Below the pieces are notes generated by a model. That model was not told where the DNA came from, did not search any database, and saw only the letters and a list, made by a program, of their open reading frames with translations. Below, piece by piece: positions 35,042-44,700 of a stretch of DNA of 64,000 nt. Origin of the DNA: DATELY01 sp035276085 (GTDB taxonomy: Bacteria > Pseudomonadota > Gammaproteobacteria > Steroidobacterales > Steroidobacteraceae); the NCBI GenBank assembly GCA_035276085.1, contig DATELY010000127.1:15277-79276 (forward strand), read 5' to 3'. Made by a program: the position numbers and the translations under genes. Within the stretch, counting starts at the first letter, position 1, and each line of letters opens with the position of its first letter.

Positions 35042-35560
35042 ATGAATTCCATGATCGATGACGGCGATGACAACGGCGTCGAGCGGCCGAGCAAGTCCGA
35101 ACGCAAGCGACATAGCGATGAATTGCAGCGCCTGGGTGAGGAATTGATCGACCTGCCGCAGGCTGTTTTCGATGACCTGCCGCTGCCCGATGAGCTGCGC
35201 GATGCGGTTGTGCTCGCCCGCCGCATCACCAAGCACGGCGGGCTGTACCGCCAGAGGCAGTACATCGGCAAGCTGATGCGCAAGCTCGACGCGGAGCCCA
35301 TTCGTGCTGCTCTGGATCAACGGCGCGACCGGGGCCGCGCGGCAGCACTGCAGTTTCGTCGCGCCGAGCAGTGGCGCGATCGATTGGTCGTCGAGGGCGA
35401 AGCGGCCCTCACCCGATTTCTCACGGAATACCCGCAAGCCCCGCAAGCAGAGTTGACCGAGCTCATGACACGGGCACGGCAGGAACGACGGGAGCAGCGC
35501 CCGCCGGCCGCGGCACGAGAGCTGTTTCGTTGCGTACGCGAGGCGATGGGAGGCGGGTAA
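35042..35560 (+). CDS. darP: Ribosome biogenesis factor YjgA/DarP
   Basis: Ribosome-associated protein of 172 residues (formerly DUF615) involved in late 50S assembly. The core PSKSERKRHSDELQRLGEEL is the family signature, and DDLPLPDELRDAVVLARRI follows. The ATG at 35042 is preferred over a TTG at 35021 or a second ATG at 35051. The stop codon TAA (35558-35560) is part of the repeat element that begins GGGTAACGGGC, so the end of this gene has been shaped by the element. It is divergent from pmbA. Confidence 0.92.
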   Translation: MNSMIDDGDDNGVERPSKSERKRHSDELQRLGEELIDLPQAVFDDLPLPDELRDAVVLARRITKHGGLYRQRQYIGKLMRKLDAEPIRAALDQRRDRGRAAALQFRRAEQWRDRLVVEGEAALTRFLTEYPQAPQAELTELMTRARQERREQRPPAAARELFRCVREAMGGG

Positions 35561-35638
35561 CGGGCTACGGTCTACGGGCTACGGGCTACGGTCAGATTCT
35601 CGCTCGGGCTGTGGCCCGTAGCCTGTCGCCCGTTACCC
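35555..35638. repeat. Intergenic palindrome, CTACGGG type, between darP and purE
   Basis: The left arm GGGTAACGGGCTACGGTCTA continues in CTACGGG heptamers to GGTCAGA. The right arm runs GTGGCCCGTAGCCTGTCG to CCCGTTACCC. It provides the darP stop codon and ends 23 bp before the purE ATG. Confidence 0.83.
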
Positions 35639-35660
35639 ATTGGCTCGCTACAATGCCGCG

Positions 35661-36167
35661 ATGAAACCCCTGGTCGGCATCATCATGGGCTCGGTTTCCG
35701 ATTGGGAAACCATGCGCTCTGCGGCGGAAACGCTGTCGCGGCTGAAGATCCCGTTCGAAACGCGCGTGGTGTCGGCCCATCGCACGCCGGACCTGCTGTT
35801 CGAGTATGCCGCCAGCGCGCGTGACCGCGGCTTGGAGGTCATCATTGCCGGTGCGGGCGGCGCCGCTCATCTGCCGGGCATGACCGCATCCAAAACCTCC
35901 CTTCCGGTGCTCGGCGTACCGGTGCAGTCGAAGGCGCTCAATGGTCTCGACTCGCTGCTGTCGATCGTCCAGATGCCTGCCGGCATTCCGGTGGCGACGC
36001 TTGCGATCGGCACGGCCGGGGCAACCAATGCAGCACTCCTCGCCGCGGCGATCCTGGCGAACAAATATCCAACCGTGCACGACGCTCTGACCACGTTCCG
36101 TCGCGAACAGACGGACAAAGTGCTGGCACAGCCCGATCCCAACGCCCCGCCACAATCGCATTCATGA
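35661..36167 (+). CDS. purE: N5-carboxyaminoimidazole ribonucleotide mutase
   Basis: Purine biosynthesis mutase of 168 residues converting N5-CAIR to CAIR. MKPLVGIIMGSVSDWETM is the class I PurE start, and SAHRTPDLLFEYA carries the catalytic histidine. AGAGGAAHLPGMTASKTSLPVLGVP is the substrate loop. The ATG at 35661 matches the family; an upstream alternative adds seven residues. It overlaps purK by 4 bp. Confidence 0.97.
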   Translation: MKPLVGIIMGSVSDWETMRSAAETLSRLKIPFETRVVSAHRTPDLLFEYAASARDRGLEVIIAGAGGAAHLPGMTASKTSLPVLGVPVQSKALNGLDSLLSIVQMPAGIPVATLAIGTAGATNAALLAAAILANKYPTVHDALTTFRREQTDKVLAQPDPNAPPQSHS

Positions 36168-37249
36168 AGATCGGCATCATCGGCGCTGGCCAGCTCGGTC
36201 GCATGCTGGCGCTCGCGGGCTATCCGTTGGGATTACGCTTCGTGTTCCTGGATCAAAGCCCGGATGCCCCAGGCGCACAGGTTGGCCAGATCGTCCAGGG
36301 TGCGTTCGACGATCCGGCTCGCCTGGTGCAATTGGCAGAACAGGTCGACGTCATCACGTTCGATGTCGAAAACGTGCCCGTCGACGCCGTGCGCGCGATC
36401 GCTGAACGCAAGCCCTTCTATCCGCCCGTGCAGGCGCTGGGCGCGTCGCAGGATCGGTTACACGAGAAATCACTGTTTCGCAGCTTGAAGATTCCCACTG
36501 CGCCGTTCGCAGCTGTCGACAGCCTTTCCGACCTGGTACACGCAGCCGATCGCATTGGCGTTCCCGGCGTTCTGAAAACACGGCGCCTCGGGTATGACGG
36601 CCGCGGACAGTTCTACATCCGCAGCCCAGGCGATATCGATCCGGCCTGGCAGACACTCGGCAACGTGCCGCTCATCTACGAAGGATTCATCGATTTCACG
36701 CGCGAGGTCTCTTTGATCGGCGTGCGCAGCACCACCGGTGCAACGGAGTTCTACCCGCTGTCCGCGAATACGCATCGCGCAGGGATTCTGCGCTACTCCT
36801 GCGCGCCGTTCCGCAGTGCCTCCCTGCAAAGCCAGGCTCGGACGTACATGAAGCGCGTGCTGAAGCAGCTGGACTATGCCGGTGTCCTGACGATCGAGTT
36901 CTTCGTCCAGCGTGGGCGGCTCATTGCAAACGAGATGGCCCCCCGCGTGCACAACTCCGGCCATTGGACCATCGAGGGCGCGCGGACGAGCCAGTTCGAG
37001 AACCACATCCGCGCCATCCTGGGACTGCCGCTGGGCAGTACGGAAGCCATTGGCCATTCGGCCATGGTGAACTTCATCGGCAACATCCCTAATCTAGAGA
37101 CTGCGTTGAAGATTCCCGGCGTGCACTACCATAGTTATGGCAAAGAGCCGCGTCCGAACCGGAAACTGGGGCACTGTACGATCAACGTTCCCGCTGCCGG
37201 GGCACGCGATAAGGCATTACGACAACTGCTTAAATTGTGCGAGCGCTAG
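36164..37249 (+). CDS. purK: N5-carboxyaminoimidazole ribonucleotide synthase
   Basis: ATP-grasp enzyme of 361 residues that carboxylates AIR to N5-CAIR using bicarbonate and ATP. IGIIGAGQLGRMLALAGYPLG is the start signature, GVLKTRRLGYDGRGQF the ATP-lysine region, and ANEMAPRVHNSGHWTIEGA the metal/substrate loop. It overlaps purE by ATGA, forming a purEK operon. Its TAG stop (37247-37249) lies within the CTAG that begins the MITE-like element, which could therefore also act as its 3' hairpin. Confidence 0.97.
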   Translation: MKIGIIGAGQLGRMLALAGYPLGLRFVFLDQSPDAPGAQVGQIVQGAFDDPARLVQLAEQVDVITFDVENVPVDAVRAIAERKPFYPPVQALGASQDRLHEKSLFRSLKIPTAPFAAVDSLSDLVHAADRIGVPGVLKTRRLGYDGRGQFYIRSPGDIDPAWQTLGNVPLIYEGFIDFTREVSLIGVRSTTGATEFYPLSANTHRAGILRYSCAPFRSASLQSQARTYMKRVLKQLDYAGVLTIEFFVQRGRLIANEMAPRVHNSGHWTIEGARTSQFENHIRAILGLPLGSTEAIGHSAMVNFIGNIPNLETALKIPGVHYHSYGKEPRPNRKLGHCTINVPAAGARDKALRQLLKLCER

Positions 37250-37313
37250 CAGCCTGTCGGACTTAGGTGATCGCCGCCGCAGTAGATCAATCCTAAGTCC
37301 GACAGGCTGCTAG
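37246..37313. mobile_element. Complete MITE-like element with 20 bp inverted ends
   Basis: AGCAGCCTGTCGGACTTAGG (37248-37267) and CCTAAGTCCGACAGGCTGCT (37292-37311) are perfect inverted ends around a 24 bp core. CTAG lies on both outer sides, which may be a target duplication or part of the ends. It codes for nothing. A half copy is at 26982-27022. Confidence 0.85.
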
Positions 37314-37483
37314 CCGGCCCGCCGGGTGCAGGATCGCCTCGAATCCGGACCTATGTCGCCGTATGGAAGCAGCTTTTTTGAAACACGTCGCATCCCCTCG
37401 TACACTCGGACCGGCAGCCGGAACTTTCTGCGCACGGGTCCCGTTGCTGGCGGATAACGTCAGCGTCTAAGTCGCCCTACAGC

Positions 37484-38806
37484 ATGTATCTCGAACTCTT
37501 CAGACTTCAGGAACTCCCCTTCCGGCTCACGCCCGACCCGGCGTTCCTGTATTTGTCCAAGCACCACGCCCGCGCCAAGGCGTACATGGAGTCGACGATC
37601 TGGTTCACCGACGGCTTCGTGGTGATCACGGGTGAGATCGGTTCCGGCAAGACGACCCTGATCGAGACCTTCCTGAAGGAACTCGACAAGGACGTGGTCG
37701 TGGCGCAGATCAACCAGACCCAGGTCACCGCCACCGAATTCCTGCAGACGTTGCTCGTTCAGTTCGGCTTCCAGCCGTTCAAGATGAAGAAGGCGGAGCT
37801 GCTGTCGACCCTGAACGACTTTCTGGTCGAGCAATATGCCAACGGTCGACGTGTGCTGCTGATCGTCGATGAGGCCCAGAACCTGTCGCAGAAGGTGCTC
37901 GAGGAAGTGCGCCTGTTGTCGGGCGTGGAGACCACGAAGGACAAGGTGCTGCGTATCATCCTCGCGGGTCAGCCGGAGTTGAGCGACAAGCTCAACTCAC
38001 CGTCGATGGTGCAGTTGTCGCAACGTGTGCGTCTGCGCTTCCATCTCACGGCACTTTCGAAGACCGATACGGCGCTGTACATCCAACATCGCCTCGAGGT
38101 GGGCGGCTCCCAGGGCCGACAGATTTTCGAACCCGACACCTATTCGCTCATCTATCGCTATACCGGCGGCGTGCCGCGTTTGATCAACACGTTGTGCGAT
38201 ACGTCGATGCTCGCGGCCTTTGCACGCGACACCGATGTCGTCGGGGTCGCTGAAGTGAAGACGGCCATCGATGAGCTGCAGTGGAACGAGTTTGCCGAAC
38301 GGTCCATAGCACCTCCCGTCGCGTTCTCACGCGAAGTCCCGCGGGAGGAGCCGCCGCGCCGTACGTCGTCACTGGCGCGCGTCATGGTGGCGGTCAACGG
38401 ACAAACGAGCGGCGAACGCGAGCTGGCGACGGGACGATTCATCATCGGCCGCACGCCGGACAACGATCTGCAGATCGACAGCAAATACGTGAGCCGGCAT
38501 CACTGCCAGATCATCACGTCGCTCCATGCTTCGGTCGTCGAAGACTTGAACAGCACGAATGGGATCTACGTGCGCGGTAAACGCGTGCGGCGGACGCTGT
38601 TGAACGACGGCGACGTCATTCAGATCGGTCAGCACGAGATCATGTATTTCGATGAGCGCATGGCACGCACGCGTGCAGGACATGATCTTGAAGATGAAGC
38701 CGTACCGGTGATGGAAGAAGGTCGCGCCGGAGACCACCACCGCCTGGAAGATGCAACGCATGCGGAAGAGGATGCCCACCCGATCGTGACACGGGCGGAT
38801 GTCTGA
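37484..38806 (+). CDS. ExeA/GspA-like AAA ATPase with C-terminal FHA domain
   Basis: Cytoplasmic ATPase of 440 residues. The AAA domain of the ExeA type spans about 1-265, with Walker A GEIGSGKTT at 50-58 and Walker B LLIVDEAQN near 126-134. The N-terminus MYLELFRLQELPFRLTPDP is typical of ExeA/GspA. A linker with PRREEPPRR-like charge leads to an FHA domain at about 310-395 (FIIGRTPDNDLQIDSKYVSR, then DLNSTNGIYVRGKRV). FHA domains bind phosphothreonine. No membrane helix or peptidoglycan-binding domain is seen, unlike ExeA itself. A Ser/Thr kinase lies 10 kb away (48678-49595). The target is unknown. Confidence 0.85.
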   Translation: MYLELFRLQELPFRLTPDPAFLYLSKHHARAKAYMESTIWFTDGFVVITGEIGSGKTTLIETFLKELDKDVVVAQINQTQVTATEFLQTLLVQFGFQPFKMKKAELLSTLNDFLVEQYANGRRVLLIVDEAQNLSQKVLEEVRLLSGVETTKDKVLRIILAGQPELSDKLNSPSMVQLSQRVRLRFHLTALSKTDTALYIQHRLEVGGSQGRQIFEPDTYSLIYRYTGGVPRLINTLCDTSMLAAFARDTDVVGVAEVKTAIDELQWNEFAERSIAPPVAFSREVPREEPPRRTSSLARVMVAVNGQTSGERELATGRFIIGRTPDNDLQIDSKYVSRHHCQIITSLHASVVEDLNSTNGIYVRGKRVRRTLLNDGDVIQIGQHEIMYFDERMARTRAGHDLEDEAVPVMEEGRAGDHHRLEDATHAEEDAHPIVTRADV

Positions 38807-38824
38807 CGACTGCGCTGTCCGAGA

Positions 38825-39055
38825 TCAATCGTCCAGTGACTTGACCGTGTATTGCGACTGCGTGGTGCGATAGTCGCGACGACGCAGCAGGATCACCAGG
38901 CCGCCCACCACGGCCAACATTCCCACGACGAGCAGCACTGCCGGCCACGGCGACTCATGCACGAACCAGGACGCGGCCAACGAGCACGCGCCTGCAAGGA
39001 CGTAGGCGTAAGGCAAGAGCTCGTAAACGGGGCGGGACAAATACACGGCACACAA
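38825..39055 (-). CDS. Small two-helix membrane protein
   Basis: Hypothetical 76-residue inner-membrane protein. Two hydrophobic helices are visible: YELLPYAYVLAGACSLAASW and WPAVLLVVGMLAVVGGLVILL. They are followed by a basic stop-transfer (RRRDYR) and a polar tail. It converges on the ExeA-FHA gene with 18 bp between. The order of charges suggests both ends in the cytoplasm. No family function is known to me. It is kept because the hydrophobic pattern and codon usage look genuine. Confidence 0.65.
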   Translation of the reverse strand: MCAVYLSRPVYELLPYAYVLAGACSLAASWFVHESPWPAVLLVVGMLAVVGGLVILLRRRDYRTTQSQYTVKSLDD

Positions 39056-39327
39056 TCCTTGAGGGCAGACAGGTCGAAGCCTGCATGACGCATCCTACGT
39101 GTTCTCTGACTCGTGCCACACAATTCCAGGTATTTGTCCCAATCATTCCCTCCCCTGCGACACCGGGGGACGGTTAGGGTGGGGCGTTTGCAAGAGCGAT
39201 GCGCTCGATGAGCACCCCATCCCTGTCCTGGCGCGCCACTTCCTCCGGTCGTTCTGAGGGATGCGCCGGAGCGGCCCCCGCGGCGCAAGGGAAGGCACGC
39301 GCTCTATACGCCGCGCGGTCCTTCGGT
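39056..39327. other. Intergenic spacer without recognised gene
   Basis: About 270 bp between tldD (3' end) and the small membrane protein (5' end). No RNA, terminator or repeat of the types described elsewhere was recognised. The plus-strand open frames here are antisense readings that continue into tldD. Confidence 0.4.
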
Positions 39328-40824
39328 TTATTGAGTTGCCGTACCACCCACGGTCAACCCATCCACCCGCAAGGTGGGCTGTCCTACGCCCACGGGCACA
39401 TCCTGACCCTCCTTGCCGCACGTTCCGACGCCCTCGTCGAGCTTGAGGTCGTTACCGACCATCGATACCCGGCGCAGCACATCCGGTCCGTTACCGATCA
39501 ACGTGGCACCTTTCACGGGCCGGGTGATCTTGCCGTTTTCGATCAGGTACGCCTCGCTGGCCGAGAACACGAACTTGCCCGAGGTGATATCGACCTGCCC
39601 GCCGCCGAAGTTGTGGCAGTAGAGCCCGTTGGGGACCGAGGCAATGATCTCTTCGGGCGGATGCTTGCCCGCCAGCATGTACGTGTTCGTCATCCGCGGC
39701 AGCGTCACGTGCGCGAACGATTCGCGGCGGCCATTGCCGGTGGGTGCCACGCCCATGAGTCGCGCATTGAGCTTGTCTTGCAGATAGCCGCGGAGCACGC
39801 CGTTTTCGATCAGCGTCGTGCACTGGGTCGGCGTGCCTTCATCGTCGATGTTCAGAGAGCCGCGACGCGCGCCCAAGGTGCCGTCATCGACTACGGTGCA
39901 TTGTTCAGAAGCGACGAGCTGACCGATGCGGCCGGAGAACGCGGAAGTGCCTTTGCGATTGAAGTCGCCTTCCAATCCATGGCCAATGGCTTCGTGCAAC
40001 AACACGCCGGGCCAACCTGGACCCAACACCACCGTCATCGTGCCCGCGGGCGCAGCAACTGCATCGAGGTTGACGAGGGCACTGCGCACGGCTTCGTTCA
40101 CCAACGCTTTCCAACGATCGCCGCGCAGGAAGTTGGACATGTCGTAGCGGCCACCGCTGCCGCAATAGCCCTGCTCGCGCCGTCCTTGATGCTCGACAAT
40201 GACGGAGACGTTCATGCGCACGAGCGGCCGCACGTCGGCTGCAACCGTGCCGTCACTCGCCATCACGAGAATGACTTCGTGCGTACCCGACAAGCTCGCC
40301 ATCACTTGTGTGACGCGCGGATCCAGGCGGCGCGCTTCCTGGTCGACTTGCTCGAGCAACTGGATCTTGTCGGTATCACTCAAGCCGGCGATCGGATCGA
40401 TCGGCAGATACAGCTGATGGCCGCTGGTACGCCGCCAGGCCTGCAACGAATGACTCTGGCCGCTGCGCGCAATGGCGCGTGCAGCCTGCGATGCTTCCGT
40501 CAGCGCGGGCAGCAGGATTTCATCCGAATACGCAAAGCCCGTCTTTTCGCCCGCCAGCGCGCGCACACCCACACCCTGCTCGATGCTGTGAGCGCCGTCT
40601 TTGACGATGCCATCCTCGAGCGCCCACGACTCCTCGCGGCTCAACTGGAAGTACAGATCGGCGTAATCGACGCTGTATCCCATGACGTTGCCCAGGACGT
40701 TCGCGATGCGATCCTCATCCAGGCCCGACGGGGCGAGGATCGTTTCACGCGCCAATGCGAGCGGCTCGGGTGCGCCCGCGAAAGCAGGCAGTTCCAGATG
40801 CAGGGAGGTTGCAGTAGTAGCCAT
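39328..40824 (-). CDS. tldD: Metalloprotease TldD
   Basis: Catalytic subunit of the TldD/TldE peptidase, 498 residues. The zinc site is LLHEAIGHGLEGD (HExxxH). NRKGTSAFSGRIGQLVASE follows, and MRNTYMLAGK-like TNTYMLAGKHPPEEII lies downstream. The C-terminus contains HNFGGGQVDITSGKFVFSASEAY. The gene lies in the maf-rng-yhdP-(nit)-tldD block conserved in gammaproteobacteria. The partner pmbA is 4.4 kb away on the same strand. A single arm of the GCGGTTA repeat lies between it and the nitrilase gene. Confidence 0.96.
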   Translation of the reverse strand: MATTATSLHLELPAFAGAPEPLALARETILAPSGLDEDRIANVLGNVMGYSVDYADLYFQLSREESWALEDGIVKDGAHSIEQGVGVRALAGEKTGFAYSDEILLPALTEASQAARAIARSGQSHSLQAWRRTSGHQLYLPIDPIAGLSDTDKIQLLEQVDQEARRLDPRVTQVMASLSGTHEVILVMASDGTVAADVRPLVRMNVSVIVEHQGRREQGYCGSGGRYDMSNFLRGDRWKALVNEAVRSALVNLDAVAAPAGTMTVVLGPGWPGVLLHEAIGHGLEGDFNRKGTSAFSGRIGQLVASEQCTVVDDGTLGARRGSLNIDDEGTPTQCTTLIENGVLRGYLQDKLNARLMGVAPTGNGRRESFAHVTLPRMTNTYMLAGKHPPEEIIASVPNGLYCHNFGGGQVDITSGKFVFSASEAYLIENGKITRPVKGATLIGNGPDVLRRVSMVGNDLKLDEGVGTCGKEGQDVPVGVGQPTLRVDGLTVGGTATQ

Positions 40825-40830
40825 GAGAAA

Positions 40831-40861
40831 AAGCGGTTAGCGGTTGGCGGTTAGCGGTTGG
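40831..40861. repeat. Single GCGGTTA-type repeat arm at nitrilase 3' end
   Basis: AAGCGGTTAGCGGTTGGCGG continues as TTAGCGGTTGG, four heptamers with no nearby complementary arm. The nitrilase stop codon (40837-40839) and its last residues are encoded in the array. Confidence 0.8.
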
Positions 40862-41697
40862 TCAGAGGGCGCGCTCAGCGCCAGACGACGATGCGTCACG
40901 CACGGGAAGCGTTCGCGCAGCTCGGATTGAACGCTGAGGTCGATGTCGGCGATTGCAAGTCCAACGCCTTCGCGCTTGCGGTCCAGCACGTCGCCCCAGG
41001 GATGCACGATCATCGAATCGCCGTAGGTCTCACGATCGCTCGCATGACGACCCCATTGCGCCGGGGCGAGCACGTAGCACAGGTTTTCGATGGCGCGAGC
41101 GCGAATGAGCACTTCCCAATGCGCAAGCCCGGTGGGCGCTGTGAACGCAGAGGGTAAACAAAACACCTGCGCGCCTCGGGCCAGCAGACCGCGAAACAGC
41201 TCGGGAAAGCGCAGGTCGTAGCACACCGCAAGCCCGAGCCGGCCGATCGGGGTATCGACGACGACAGGCGTTTCCCCCGCCGCAATCGTCGCCGACTCGC
41301 GGTACCGCTCTTCGCGCCCCGGCAGGTCGACATCGAATAGATGAATCTTGTCGTAGCGAGCCGCAAGCGCACCGCGGGCATCGAACACGAGCTCGGCCGC
41401 GGCGACTTTGCCCGGCACGCGCTCGGAGCGGATCGGGATGGTGCCGGCAACGATCCACAGGCCCAGCTCGCGGGCCGTAGTCGCAAGGAAGCTCTGGATC
41501 GGACCCTCTCCCAGGGGCTCTGCTACAGCGAGCTTCTCGTTCTCATTGCGACCCATGATCGCGAAGTTCTCAGGCAACGCTGCGAGCACGGCACCCTGAT
41601 CCCGCGCCTGTTCGAGCAGGCGACGGACGTTATCGAGGTTGGTTTGCACGTCGGGCGCTGAGGTCAATTGGACGACGGCTGCTTTGGGCATGGGCAT
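40837..41697 (-). CDS. Carbon-nitrogen hydrolase (Nit family amidase)
   Basis: Cytoplasmic nitrilase-superfamily hydrolase of about 286 residues. The catalytic triad is Glu in ALPENFAIMG, Lys in YDKIHLFDVDLPG and Cys in GLAVCYDLRFPELF. The sequence is of the Nit1/Nit2 type (deaminated glutathione or omega-amidase), common next to tldD and yhdP in Proteobacteria. Exact substrate is inferred only. The start is uncertain among ATGs at 41697 and 41691; no clear SD is seen. The last residues (DQPLTANR) are encoded by a GCGGTTA repeat array. Confidence 0.88.
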   Translation of the reverse strand: MPMPKAAVVQLTSAPDVQTNLDNVRRLLEQARDQGAVLAALPENFAIMGRNENEKLAVAEPLGEGPIQSFLATTARELGLWIVAGTIPIRSERVPGKVAAAELVFDARGALAARYDKIHLFDVDLPGREERYRESATIAAGETPVVVDTPIGRLGLAVCYDLRFPELFRGLLARGAQVFCLPSAFTAPTGLAHWEVLIRARAIENLCYVLAPAQWGRHASDRETYGDSMIVHPWGDVLDRKREGVGLAIADIDLSVQSELRERFPCVTHRRLALSAPSDQPLTANR

Positions 41698-41762
41698 GTA
41701 AGGGGGCAAGGGCGGCGGAGGCCGCTACCTGTACACGCCTCCACCCCTACGCGTCTACACCC
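41698..41762. repeat. Weak GC-rich tandem repeat between yhdP and nitrilase
   Basis: On the plus strand, ACGCCTCCACCCCT is followed by ACGCGTCTACACCCCT (two related units ending at the yhdP stop). A G-rich stretch (AAGGGGGCAAGGGCGGCGG) on the other side is partly complementary. It may be another, more decayed form of the tandem-repeat palindromes. Confidence 0.4.
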
Positions 41763-44700
41763 CTATTCGCCGGCCCCGGCCCGCACACGCGCATCGCCCA
41801 GGCTGCGCGATGTCTCAGCGGCCTCCTTGGCCTGCTCACCATGGACGCGTTCCACGATGGGCTCTTCCCAGCTGCCGGTAATGCGGTAATAGCCGCGCGT
41901 GACGCCCTTCAAGGGCTCCTTGAAGATCTGGGAAAACAGCAGCACTGCGGCGGCCACAGCGGGTCCACCGGCGAGCGCGCCTGCCACCGGGAGCGACGCG
42001 CCGAGCTTGCCCGTGACCACCGCCGTCTGATCGTAATCGTGTGCCTCCAGTCCGGTTCTGCCCGCAAGGCCTATTTCCGTTGCAGGTCCGCTGACGATGA
42101 GATTGCTGGTATAGGCATTCCCGTCGTGCAGATCGAAATCGCCACGGATGGTATCGAACGTGAGACCTTCGCCCGTGAGATCGGTGAAATCGAGCGACAG
42201 ACGCCGCGGCAGCGCGGAGAGGCTGAACAGCCCTAACACGCGCCCAGCGCCTGGCTCCAACTTCAACAGCTGTCCTTGATCGGCCTGAACGCTCAACCGG
42301 CCGGTGGCCCGAGTGAGCCACTTTGCAGAAAGACCGCCCGGCCAGGACAGCCTGCCCTTCACCTCTGCGTGCTTGGCCCGCATGAACGGCGAGTAGTTGA
42401 AGGCCGTGAGCGTGTCGCGCACGTCGCTGCTGGCCAGCAACATATCCAGCGTCGTCAGGTGACCTGCTGGCGTGAGCAGCCAGTCGCCGCTGGCCTCACC
42501 CTCATAGCTCGACCCGCGCACTTCGGCTTTGTCGATGTGCACGCCCTGCGGCACACGCGAGAATTGCAGCTGCAGTTCGCCCATGCCGTGGTCCTCTACG
42601 GCGAAGTTGCGTACGTGCGCCCGCAGCGCAGGCAGACGACGCGGATCCGTCTCCTCGCTCGCTGCGTCACCTTCAGCCGCGGTAGCGCGCGCCGGCAGCA
42701 CGAGGTTCTCCATATCCGCAGTGAGCACGTCGCCGCCTGCAAAGCTGTAGGGGACTTGTATGCGACCGGCCGCCTGAGGCGCCGTCACATCGACGCGCCA
42801 ACCACGCTCTTCGGCCTGCAACAGACCGCGCACGTTACGCCAGCGATAACCGAACAAACCGAATTCGCCGATCTCGAGATTCGCCGCACGGAGGATATCG
42901 GACAGCTTGAGCCCGCCGTTCGCCGCGCCATTGCCTTCCGGCGATTGCAACGCGAGCCAGTCATCGAGAACGAACGTGTCGACATGTCCTTCGAGCCGTA
43001 CGCCGGTGTGAGCGGGCAGGCTCGGTGTCTCGCCGTCCGCGCGCACGCCGGCTCGATCGAAGCGCCAGCCACTGTCATCTTCGGCGATGCGGCCCATGCC
43101 GCGAACTGCGCCGAATGCAGCGCGCACCACGGCGCCCGAATCCTGCAGCTCCAGATCCGCAGTGAGCGGGCGTCGCTCGCCAGCATCCTTATGAAGCGGT
43201 GTGGGCAACGCGACCGTCGTGCCATCCATCTCGAGGGCAACATGCGCGGCAGTGCCCGTAATCGATTTGCGTGGGCCCAATTGCACGTAGCCGGACCAGG
43301 CGCTGTCGCCCAACAGGTGCACCCCCGACGGCAAGCGCAACAGCGTCGCAAGCTCGGACGCTTGCAGGGTGCCCTGCGCCGCCAGCATCGAGACCTGGCC
43401 TTGCGGCTTGATGTCCACGACGACAGGCCCCCCGAGCCATTGCCCGCGCAATGCACCCGAGTGGACCTGCTGGTTCACCACGCGCAGCGAGCCATTCACC
43501 CGGGCCGCGGGTTTCTTGATCGCATCGTGATCGACCCACGCATTCGCGATCGTCGTGTCGATGTCCACATGGCGTGCGGCGAGATTCTTCAATGGCAACG
43601 TGAGACCCACGACGTAGCTGCCGCTGCCATGTGCCGTGAGCCCCATGAACACCGGGCCCAGCGAAGGACCGAGAGGGCTCGTCTGCAGATAACGGATGGC
43701 CTGATCGACGTCGCTGTGCGCGCGTCCCTTCAGCACGAGCACAGCCTGTTTGAAGTCGGCGAATTCTGCCGTGCCGCGTTCCAGTTCGATGCCACCGATG
43801 CGGCCGGACGTGAGCTCGCCGCGCATGCCGGCATTGTGAAATGCCACGTTGGCTGTCACTTCCGTGGCGGGCATCCATTCGGGTTGATAGTCCAGCGTGA
43901 GTCCTTCGCAGACGGCCTGCGCCAGGAATTCGCCGCCGCCATTGCGAAACGGAAACTGTCGCAGCGCCCCTGAGAGCTTCACCGTGGCATGCGGTATGCG
44001 ACCTCCAAGGAATGCGCGATCCAGCCATTCGAGTGTCTTGTCGCCGAGCTGATTGGCCGGCAGGTATCGCGGCGTTGCGCGCACGTCGAGATCGAAAGCG
44101 TCTGCGGTGAGATCGATCTGCGGCGACGATCCGTCCCGCGGCAACGCGAGCTGCACATGCGCCTCAACACGGCCATGAGGATTGGCCAGATCCAGCTGAT
44201 CTGCCTGCACCAGCCAACCGGCTGGCGTGCGCGACCACTCGAGCTTGCCGTCGAGGTTATCGAGCGCAAGCTCGTCTCTGAATGTCTTGGGCCACTGGAA
44301 CGTGAGCGGCGTCCGATCGAGGTCGAGTGTGCCGCCGCGTTCATTCGCATCGAGCTCGGCAGTCACGCGCCCGAGACCCGGGATGCGACCGACGGGAGCG
44401 AAGCTTACGTCCTGTAACCGAGCCTGCACGCGATACGTCGGCTGCCCCGCGCCGCGCCGGTAAGTCACATCGACACTGTTCAGAGCACCGGACAGCTCCA
44501 GTGCGCGGACGCGTGCCAGGTCTTCGCGCTCGGGCAACCACCCGAGCAGCGGCCACAGAGGACCCAGTGCGATGCGATTCGCCTTGGCATCCAATGCCTC
44601 CAATCCATGTTCGCCCAACGTCCAGCTCGCATCGATCCGCGCCGGCTTGCCGCCGCGATCTGCGGCACCGAGATCCAGCTTGTCGACTTCGAGCCGCCAC

